Source: DASYYE01 sp035946955
Lineage (GTDB): Bacteria; Actinomycetota; Actinomycetes; Streptosporangiales; Streptosporangiaceae
Direction of reading: 5' to 3'
Length of the DNA: 11,776 nt
Assembly (NCBI GenBank): GCA_035946955.1
Contig: DASYYE010000050.1
Span: 1-11,776 of the forward strand
Under the pieces are notes generated by a model. It ran no database searches, was not told the origin of the DNA, and saw only the letters and a program-made list of their open reading frames with translations. The position numbers were made by a program, and so were the translations under genes. Positions 7,325 through 11,776 of the stretch are shown here, piece after piece (position 1 is the first letter of the stretch; each line of letters begins with the position of its first letter).

Positions 7325-7899
7325 TCAGGAGCCGGTTGCGGCGCTGCCGCCCAGTGGCTGCCGTCGCACCCTGTCCGTTGTCACCTGAGGTGGCCATGCC
7401 GCCATGGTGAAGAAGCCAGTCGCGTACGCCCGGGCGACCAGTGCTGGCCGGTTAGGCACGCGGGACCTGCGGAGGAGATGGCTGATGTGGTAGTCGACCC
7501 CCTGACGGCTGAGGTGAAGCTCCTTGGCGAGGTGAGCGGAGGGAACCCCGGTCGCCAGGCTCTGCAAGATCGTTGCTTCCAGCTCGCTGAGCTTCTGCCG
7601 TGCCCGGCCACCGCACACCCATCGCAGATGGATGCACCAGGGAAGAAGATGACCAGGACCTCGTTGGCTTCGGTATCGTCTCGCTGCACCACTATGTCCA
7701 GGTAGCGGCGGTCACCTTCCCCCGGCAGCAACTCCAGCGAGGAGCCGGTCACCTCACCCTCGGCCGCCGGCCCATCTGCGGTGTGCACCTGCGGGCTGGC
7801 TCTGACCGGGTCATCCCGCCCAACCGGCGCATCCAGTACATGGATGGCCATGACCGGCTGCTCACACCAGCCGCCCGCCTGCCCGCAGCCGCTGACCAT
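7325..7899 (-). pseudogene. PAS/LuxR-type transcriptional regulator, frameshifted between its two halves
   Basis: Two reading frames that belong together are out of phase. From ATG 7899, with GGAGGG (7909-7904) four bases before it, one frame encodes a PAS-like strand-rich region. It includes GEVTGSSLELLPGEGDRRYL and then LDIVVQRDDTEANEVLVIFFPG, up to about 7630. The same protein then seems to continue one frame over as a LuxR-type helix-turn-helix (7588-7409): LSELEATILQSLATGV, LSRQGVDYHISHLLRR, then NRPALVARAYATGFF. Actinobacterial regulators with this recognition helix normally have both parts in one chain. The phase change equals loss of one base, or a -1 shift, somewhere around 7600-7640; no canonical slippery heptamer is seen. 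The HTH could alternatively be made alone from GTG 7618, but that has no Shine-Dalgarno sequence. Intact, it would probably control the exporter gene behind it or the divergent operon. Confidence 0.62.
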
Positions 7900-7903
7900 G
7901 GAT

Positions 7904-7909
7904 CCCTCC
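7904..7909 (-). promoter_or_regulatory. Ribosome binding site of the regulator gene
   Basis: GGAGGG on the minus strand, four bases before ATG 7899. It fixes the start of the N-terminal half and shows that the longer reading (start at 7989) is unlikely. Confidence 0.6.
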
Positions 7910-8358
7910 AAAGTAGCCGAACCGACGCCGGCTACGGGCGCTTCGGCGTGAGACCACCCGGCCGTCCGGCATACATCTAACCTCTCCATGGGGCGTGTCC
8001 CCTATCGGGACCGCCCAGCACACATCGGTCCACGTTTGTACCCTTATCCACCTTGCGTGTCCAGTCGACATGTAGGTAATGAGCTGTCGGCCGAGGTTAC
8101 GGCGGATTGTCGGCAGGATATTTCCCTCCGGCGCCTGCCGTCCCCGGAGATCGGGCTTCCGCACAGGGTGAGTGAGTTGCCGGCGCGCCGCCGCCGATTA
8201 ACAAAAGAGAGTCACTCAATAGTCTCTGCCAGCGGGCACGTCTACCAGACTCCGTTTGCAGGGGTTTCCGTAAAAGGAAAGGCGGTAGCCCCGAGTCGCG
8301 TTCAAGTGTGTCAGTGACACGGTTGAACAGCGCCGCCGCGCGACCAGGATCTCCGGCA
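7910..8358. other. Spacer without a convincing gene
   Basis: No open frame here looks like a protein; the candidates are rich in Arg, Ser and Pro and have no start signals. The stretch should contain the minus-strand promoter of the regulator gene, but I cannot place it. I see one inverted repeat, CGGCAGG (8112-8118) / CCTGCCG (8135-8141), a locally AT-richer patch around 8196-8222, and a small hairpin TTTCC-GTAAAA-GGAAA near 8265-8280. None is strong enough to name. Confidence 0.5.
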
Positions 8359-8460
8359 GGGGAGTGTGCCCACCCGCTGCGCGGCCAGCTCGATGGACAG
8401 TGGCAGGCCGTCAAACCGACGGCAGATCTCCGCTGCCAAGCAGGTGTTCGCGGCGCCGAG
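8359..8460 (-). pseudogene. Relic of an NB-ARC / AfsR-like (LuxR ATPase) regulator
   Basis: On the minus strand the peptide AAEICRRFDGLPLSIELAAQ, followed by RVGTLP (within 8454-8359), matches the highly conserved stretch AEICRRLDGLPLAIELAAARV of the NB-ARC domain in actinobacterial SARP, AfsR and LuxR-type STAND regulators. The frame then breaks: the expected continuation (PEIL and following) lies in another frame from about 8360 downward. There is no P-loop, no HTH and no full open frame around it. It is a short decayed remnant of a much larger gene, indicating deletion or insertion in this spacer. Confidence 0.6.
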
Positions 8461-8499
8461 TGCCCCGATCTGCCTGACGGCCCACGAAACTGTCGGGCA

Positions 8500-8518
8500 T
8501 GCGGTGGGACCCACCGCA
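8500..8518. repeat. Perfect 19-base palindrome with one-base centre
   Basis: TGCGGTGGG (8500-8508) and CCCACCGCA (8510-8518) are exact reverse complements around a single A. A one-base centre makes it a poor RNA hairpin loop but a good dimer-binding site. It lies about 200 bases before the start of the membrane-hydrolase operon and may be an operator for it or for the minus-strand genes. Confidence 0.55.
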
Positions 8519-8700
8519 CTCCGGCGGCGGCTGGACCTTGGGAGCCCGGGCCAACATAGTTTCGTCACGTTCATGCTGTTTTGTTCATCGGCCCGATGTG
8601 GTCCGCGTGTGCGCCTCGCAAGCTGGTCTCATGACCGAGGTGCGCAAGGCCACGGTGCGGGCCACCAGGGCTGGCGCACGTGATTGCGTCACATGTCACA

Positions 8701-8710
8701 AGGGAGGGGG
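8701..8710 (+). promoter_or_regulatory. Ribosome binding site deciding the start of the HTTM-hydrolase gene
   Basis: AGGGAGGGGG ends seven bases before ATG 8718. The frame is open back to 8499 (with an ATG also at 8631), but those starts have no comparable site, and the upstream residues are not membrane-protein-like. Confidence 0.7.
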
Positions 8711-8717
8711 TTCACCG

Positions 8718-10637
8718 ATGTTGGCGGTCCATCACATGGATGGTGCGACGGTCGACAAAGCACTGCGCCGGGTTGAGAAGCTCAACGCGGTGTGTGTTCT
8801 GCTCGCGTCGCTGGAGTTCCTGGCCCGGCCGGAGGTGCTCAGGGATGACCACGTGCTGAGCTGGCCGATCGCCCGGGACAGCTACCCGCGTCAGTGGCAG
8901 CGGCCACCGAAGGTGCTGGATGCGGTGTGGTCGTATCCAGGTGTGCTGGGCGTCCACGCGTTCCGCGGTGCTGCGGCGGCGCGGCTGTTGCTGGATGGCC
9001 GGGATGCCAGGCCGCGGCCGCTGCTGTCCGCGGGGCTGGCGGTGGCCAGTGTGGGTGTGCACGCCCGCAGCGGTTACGGGCTCGACGGGTCGGACCATAT
9101 GTCCACGCTGAACAGCGTGGTGCTGGCGCTGGCCAGGTTGTTCCCTGACGACGCTGAGGCACGCGAGGCGTGCCTGTGGTTCATCGTCTCGCAGGCGTGC
9201 CTGTCCTATACGGTTTCTGGGCTGGTGAAAGTGGCCTCGCCGGTGTGGCGCAGCGGTGAGGCGCTGCCGGGGGTGCTGCGCACCGAGACCTACGGGGACA
9301 GGCGGTTCCATGACTTCCTGAAGAAGCGCCCGGTGCTGTCTAAGTGGGTGTCGCGGGGGATGGTGGCGGGCGAGACACTGTTCCCGCTGGTCGTGGGCGC
9401 CGCGCCGTCACCGGCGGTGACCCGGGCGCACCTGGCAGCGGGTGGGGTGTTCCATGCCGCCAACGCCAGGTTCATGGGCCTGAACCGGTTCTTCTGGGCG
9501 TTCGTCGCCACCTATCCCGCGTTGGGTGCGGCGGTGGGGCAGATCAGGTCGGCCCCACCGGCCCCGCAAGCTCCGCTAGGGGCCGGCGCGAAGCTGTCGC
9601 AACTGGGCCGCGGGCTGCCGACTGTCCCGCGGCTGGCCTGTGGCGCGATAGCCGCTACCGCGGTGACGGGGGCCGTGTACCAGGTGGCGGGGGCTCGCAA
9701 GGACCGGCGGCGGTTCCCTCCCCCAGGGGTCAGGGTCGATGTCGGCGGGCACCGGCTGCACGTGCTGGCGCGGGGCGAGGACAGGGGCCGCCCGGCGGTG
9801 GTGTTCGAGCACGGCCTGGGCGCCGCCGCGCTGAGCTGGGCCTGGGTGCAGCGCGCGGTGGCGGAGCGCACCCGGACGGTGGCCTGTGACCGGGCTGGCT
9901 GCGGGTGGAGCGAGGCTGGCCCGAAGCCGGCCAGCGCCCGGCAAAGCGTCTCACACCTGCGCACGGTCCTGGCCGCTGTGGGCGTGGCGGGGCCGTATGT
10001 GCTGGTGGGCCATTCCCTCGGCGGGCTGCTTGTCAGGTTCTTCGCCGCCCAGCACCCTGACGAGGTCGTCGGGATGGTGCTGGTCGACTCCTCCCACCCG
10101 GGTGAGCTGCAACGCGACCGCGAGGTCCGCGAGGGGGTGGTGTGGCTGGAGGAGACCATGCGGCACAACGTGCTGTATGCCAGCTTTGGCATGGTGCGCA
10201 AGTGGCCCGGCGGCGGGCCGGTGGTCCAGCTCCCGGCGGCCGAGGCTGCCGCGGCGCGGGCGATGATGGCCACGCCGCGCTACTGGCTGGAAGCCCGCGC
10301 CGAGCTGGCCGCCTGGAAGGACACCATCTGCGCCGAGGTCGCCGCCTGCCGCCTGCCGGACGGGCTCCCGCTGGCGGTGGTCACGGCCGGGAACACCCTG
10401 GACAACAACACCACGCATGCGGAGTTGCAGGCCGAGCTGGCGGCCCTGTCGGCCAACAGCATGCACGTCGTTGTCGAGGGTGCCGGCCATGACGAGGTCA
10501 TCATGAACGAGAAGTACGCCGCCACGGTCGCCGACGTGGTGGGCCGGGTCGTGGACTCAGCGGCCAACGGGACACCCCTGCACCCACCGGTGGAGGCAGG
10601 TCGCGGCACCGCGGCGGCGAAGGCGGCCAAGTCATGA
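8718..10637 (+). CDS. HTTM-like integral membrane protein fused to an alpha/beta hydrolase
   Basis: A 639-residue two-part protein. Residues about 15-275 look like the HTTM family (related to vitamin K gamma-carboxylase membrane domains and to SdpB). There are several hydrophobic segments, the motif SYTVSGLVKVASPVWRSGEA (163-182), then GETLFPLVVG and HAANARFMGLNRFFWAFVATYP. After a Pro/Ala-rich link, residues about 304-326 form a further membrane helix. Residues 338-612 are an alpha/beta hydrolase with the oxyanion motif EHGLG (364-368), the nucleophile elbow GHSLGG with Ser433, and His591 in GAGHDEV; Asp457 in LVDSSHP or a later Asp may be the acid. The catalytic set appears complete, so an esterase, lipase, amidase or peptidase activity tied to the membrane is plausible; the substrate is unknown. 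The stop overlaps the next gene by ATGA. Direct experimental function of such fusions is not known to me. Confidence 0.8.
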   Translation: MLAVHHMDGATVDKALRRVEKLNAVCVLLASLEFLARPEVLRDDHVLSWPIARDSYPRQWQRPPKVLDAVWSYPGVLGVHAFRGAAAARLLLDGRDARPRPLLSAGLAVASVGVHARSGYGLDGSDHMSTLNSVVLALARLFPDDAEAREACLWFIVSQACLSYTVSGLVKVASPVWRSGEALPGVLRTETYGDRRFHDFLKKRPVLSKWVSRGMVAGETLFPLVVGAAPSPAVTRAHLAAGGVFHAANARFMGLNRFFWAFVATYPALGAAVGQIRSAPPAPQAPLGAGAKLSQLGRGLPTVPRLACGAIAATAVTGAVYQVAGARKDRRRFPPPGVRVDVGGHRLHVLARGEDRGRPAVVFEHGLGAAALSWAWVQRAVAERTRTVACDRAGCGWSEAGPKPASARQSVSHLRTVLAAVGVAGPYVLVGHSLGGLLVRFFAAQHPDEVVGMVLVDSSHPGELQRDREVREGVVWLEETMRHNVLYASFGMVRKWPGGGPVVQLPAAEAAAARAMMATPRYWLEARAELAAWKDTICAEVAACRLPDGLPLAVVTAGNTLDNNTTHAELQAELAALSANSMHVVVEGAGHDEVIMNEKYAATVADVVGRVVDSAANGTPLHPPVEAGRGTAAAKAAKS

Positions 10638-11236
10638 CCATCCCACGTGTGGCGGCCCGGTACTCGCTGTATGCCGCGCTGGCCGCTGGAGTCTATGTGA
10701 CAGCGATGAGCCAGATCCCCGAACGCAACTACCAGTGGCCGCGCAAGCTCGGCCCAGCCAGTGCGTTCATTCCAGTCTGGACATTCTTCGGCCCCAACCC
10801 CGGCGTCCACGACAACCACCTCCTCTACCGGCACGAACTCCCCAGCGGCTCCCTCACCCCATGGCAAGAGGTGGAACCCCCCCGCGGCCGTCGGCTGACA
10901 CACATGGTGTGGAACCCCGGCGCACGCCAGAACAAGGCCATCACCGACGCGGTCGGCTACCTTGCCATGCTCGCCAGCGACCTCGGAAAAGCCGGCCAGG
11001 ACAACGCCATCCACAACACCAGCGCCTACCAGACCCTGCTCACCTTCGTCACCAACCACCAGCCACACCCACCCCAAGCCCGCGCCGTCCAGTTCCTCAT
11101 CGCCCGGTCCACCGGCTGCGAAGAAACCGAAGAACCACGCCTGCTGTTTGTCTCCGACACACACGACCTCAACCCAGGCAGCACACGCCCCCGCACCCGG
11201 AAACCACGTAGACATCTCGTGGGTAAAGCCGCGTAA
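10634..11236 (+). CDS. Small single-pass membrane protein, HTTM partner (SdpA / DUF5819-like motif)
   Basis: A 200-residue protein translated in coupling with the upstream HTTM-hydrolase (ATGA overlap at 10634-10637). An uncleaved-looking membrane helix lies at residues about 9-26 (RYSLYAALAAGVYVTAM). It is followed by an extracytoplasmic domain that opens with VWTFFGPNPGVHDNHLLYR (48-66), then PWQEVEPP (76-83) and MVWNPGARQNKAITD (91-105). A W-x-FF-x-P-x-P motif straight after an N-terminal helix is what I know from SdpA-type proteins and from DUF5819-like partners of HTTM proteins. That assignment is by motif and layout, not by overall similarity. The last 25 residues are basic and Pro-rich. 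It has no catalytic motif I recognise and probably forms a complex with the HTTM protein. Confidence 0.75.
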   Translation: MTIPRVAARYSLYAALAAGVYVTAMSQIPERNYQWPRKLGPASAFIPVWTFFGPNPGVHDNHLLYRHELPSGSLTPWQEVEPPRGRRLTHMVWNPGARQNKAITDAVGYLAMLASDLGKAGQDNAIHNTSAYQTLLTFVTNHQPHPPQARAVQFLIARSTGCEETEEPRLLFVSDTHDLNPGSTRPRTRKPRRHLVGKAA

Positions 11237-11246
11237 GAACTGAGCG

Positions 11247-11345
11247 TTTGGTGGATGCCCACTGGTCGGCCAGGTTAGCTAGGGTCGTTTGTGTCGGGTA
11301 ATAGGGAATGTCATTGCCGGTGTCCCGACACCCAAACCGGAGGCC
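11247..11345 (+). repeat. Duplicated promoter-leader block, copy 1
   Basis: From TTTGGTG (11247) to the CGGAGG region (11338-11343) this stretch aligns with 11500-11599. Over the best 36 columns (11275-11310 against 11527-11562) I count 29 identities. It holds a TANNNT box TAGGGT (11280-11285), then GTGTCGGG (11291-11298) pairing with CCCGACAC (11324-11331), extended by GTTT (11287-11290) with AAAC (11334-11337) across a two-base bulge, then CGGAGG. No good start codon follows; instead a terminator-like hairpin begins. Confidence 0.75.
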
Positions 11346-11390
11346 GGCAAAGGGGAGATGCGGGCCCTGAGGGCCCGCATCTCCCTTTTG
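11291..11390 (+). ncRNA. Candidate small RNA: leader-like hairpin ending in a strong terminator
   Basis: If transcription starts just after TAGGGT (11280-11285) and stops at the hairpin 11349-11389, the product is an RNA of about 100 bases. It would have the same 5' hairpin and CGGAGG as the mRNA leader of the downstream peptide gene but no open frame of note. It could act as a decoy or sponge for whatever binds that leader. The alternative is simply the 3' end of the preceding operon plus a dead gene copy. Confidence 0.3.
11349..11389 (+). terminator. Strong hairpin terminator
   Basis: Arms 11349-11367 and 11371-11389 pair over 19 base pairs (one G-T) around the three-base loop TGA. The foot of the stem is AAA/TTT and the 3' side ends CTTTTG. 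It is the strongest hairpin in the window. It probably ends transcripts of the HTTM-hydrolase operon and of leader copy 1. The A-run on the left arm allows some function on the other strand. Confidence 0.75.
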
Positions 11391-11507
11391 CACATTTCCT
11401 AGCGCGCGTCTCCGATACCCCCATGACCCAGGAGGTGGGTAGCGTATCGTCCCGTGGCCGGGAATCGCGTGGACATAAAGTTAGGCGGTATTTAGGCTGT
11501 TTGGTGA

Positions 11508-11537
11508 TTGCTTGCCTGCGGCCTACTTAGTTAAGGT
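11508..11537 (+). promoter_or_regulatory. Candidate promoter of the peptide gene
   Basis: TTGCTT (11508-11513), an 18-base spacer and TAAGGT (11532-11537, TANNNT) give a fair sigma-70 type promoter. The start site would fall near 11543-11544, the first bases of the leader hairpin. The -10 is shared with copy 1 (TAGGGT), the -35 is not. A conserved TTTGGTG (11500-11506 and 11247-11253) further up in both copies may bind an activator. Confidence 0.4.
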
Positions 11538-11538
11538 C

Positions 11539-11599
11539 TTTTATGTTGGATAACAGGGAATGCCAGGCATGGCATCTCCTAACACTAAAATCGGAGGTC
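11539..11599 (+). promoter_or_regulatory. Structured 5' leader of the peptide gene, copy 2 of the duplicated block
   Basis: TGTTGG (11544-11549) pairs with CCTAACA (11578-11584, the first C-T step including one G-T pair). Outside it, TTTTA (11539-11543) pairs with TAAAA (11586-11590) across one bulged C. Inside, ATGCCA (11560-11565) and TGGCAT (11570-11575) form a second hairpin with a four-base loop; an extended version of this inner stem would take up the TCC needed by the outer stem, so two exclusive folds are possible. The Shine-Dalgarno sequence CGGAGG (11592-11597) follows directly. I do not recognise it as a known riboswitch class. Confidence 0.5.
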
Positions 11600-11604
11600 A
11601 AACC

Positions 11605-11776
11605 ATGAAGTCGATGACTAGGGCCGAGAGCGTGGCCCGCCGGGATCTTGCTGGCCCATCCGCCCAGAAGACACTGCAGCCGACGGGCACAGCGACCCCG
11701 GTGCTGTGCCTCGCCAACGTCGTGAATGCAGTGGGCGCCCCTTCCCCCCAACCCCCCCAACCCCAACCCCACCCCG
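11605..11776 (+). CDS. Short peptide gene, candidate RiPP or bacteriocin precursor (3' end beyond window)
   Basis: ATG 11605 follows GGAGG (11593-11597) by seven bases, and the frame stays open for 57 codons to the window edge. The product begins MKSMTRAESVARRDLAGPSA, continues QKTLQPTGTATP, then VLCLANVVNAVG (residues 33-44) with the only Cys at position 35, and ends in a run of Pro and Gln (APSPQPPQPQPHP). There is no signal peptide: the N-terminus is charged and not hydrophobic. A hydrophilic leader followed by a small hydrophobic, Asn-containing segment with one Cys fits a precursor peptide, but I cannot assign a known RiPP class and the C-terminus is unseen. It follows the HTTM-hydrolase and SdpA-like genes on the same strand. 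The C-tracts at the end (C6 and C7) make the reading frame there sensitive to one-base length changes. Confidence 0.55.
   Translation, partial: MKSMTRAESVARRDLAGPSAQKTLQPTGTATPVLCLANVVNAVGAPSPQPPQPQPHP
11738..11776 (-). repeat. CCCCAA-like C-tract, G-quadruplex motif on the minus strand
   Basis: Six runs of four to seven C (11738-11741, 11744-11749, 11752-11758, 11761-11764, 11767-11770, 11772-11775) are separated by one or two A or T. The minus strand reads as GGGG runs with TT, T or AA spacers, a canonical G-quadruplex pattern. It lies inside the peptide gene on the template strand. The window ends within it, which may reflect a contig break. Confidence 0.85.

Noticed and set aside
7988..8317. 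Plus-strand open frame of 109 residues in the spacer
   Set aside because: No ribosome binding site, Arg/Pro-rich without domain features, and it overlaps the regulator upstream region and spacer hairpins.
8097..8519. Minus-strand open frame of 140 residues
   Set aside because: It covers the NB-ARC relic in another frame; its residues show no family pattern.
8681..8700. Short repeats GTCACAT-GTCAC and GTGATTGCGTCAC just before the HTTM gene as an operator
   Set aside because: The arms are four to five bases long and could be chance; not enough for a feature.
8631..8717. Longer start (ATG 8631) for the HTTM-hydrolase
   Set aside because: Weak upstream signal, and the extra residues include CVTCHKGGG, which is the translated Shine-Dalgarno region of ATG 8718.
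11291..11345. Cobalamin riboswitch, because GGGAA and CCGGTG occur in copy 1
   Set aside because: The element is far too short, the B12-box core is missing and copy 2 lacks the GGTG part.
11358..11402. A 14-residue open frame MRALRARISLLHIS after leader copy 1
   Set aside because: It lies wholly across the terminator hairpin, the Shine-Dalgarno sequence is 14 bases away and GGGGAG touches the ATG; its sequence is dictated by the stem.
11423..11530. A 35-codon open frame between terminator and copy 2 (starts MTQEVGSV)
   Set aside because: No Shine-Dalgarno sequence, Arg/Ser-rich composition, and it runs into the conserved promoter block of copy 2.
1..11776. CRISPR arrays, tRNA or rRNA genes
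   Set aside because: No regularly spaced repeats, no cloverleaf with a TTC-type arm and no rRNA-like conserved stretches were seen.

Overview
The window is strongly GC-rich, uses GTG as well as ATG starts, has GC-biased third codon positions, and carries actinobacterial gene families (class I PurE next to PurK, Y_phosphatase3-type phosphatase, LuxR regulator with an LSRQGVDYH recognition helix, HTTM membrane protein). It is chromosomal DNA of a high-GC actinomycete (Actinomycetota); the sequence alone does not fix the genus.

Left part, 1 to 4675, looks like conserved core chromosome, all on the plus strand: the C-terminal part of a sensor histidine kinase, a tyrosine-type protein phosphatase, purK and purE overlapping by ATGA (the two steps AIR to N5-CAIR to CAIR of purine synthesis), and an acyl-CoA dehydrogenase whose start looks leaderless.

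Right part, 4676 to 11776, looks accessory. On the minus strand a frameshifted PAS/LuxR-type regulator gene (7899 to 7325) precedes an ABC exporter half-transporter (7247 to 4740). The exporter ends in a 200-residue tail whose last segment closely resembles the leucine zipper of IS3-family OrfA transposase proteins. A roughly 800-base spacer (7900 to 8717) holds the relic of an NB-ARC/AfsR-like regulator and a 19-base palindrome. Divergently, on the plus strand, lies a two-gene operon overlapping by ATGA: an HTTM-like membrane protein fused to an alpha/beta hydrolase, and a small single-pass membrane protein with a W-x-FF-x-P-x-P motif. The pair resembles in outline the SdpB/SdpA maturation pair of the Bacillus sporulation-delaying toxin system.

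After that operon comes a block of about 100 bases present in two diverged copies (11247-11345 and 11500-11599). Each copy has a TANNNT box followed by a hairpin whose arms differ by compensatory changes, then a CGGAGG Shine-Dalgarno sequence. Copy 1 runs into a strong 19-base-pair hairpin and no gene. Copy 2 runs into the start of a short peptide gene with one cysteine and a Pro/Gln-rich end, cut by the window edge inside a CCCCAA-like tract with strong G-quadruplex potential on the opposite strand.

Taken together (inference), 4740 to 11776 may be a peptide-natural-product or bacteriocin-type locus: precursor candidate, membrane maturation pair, exporter and a (now broken) regulator. No recognised RiPP-modifying enzyme lies in the window, and the flank beyond 11776 is needed to decide.
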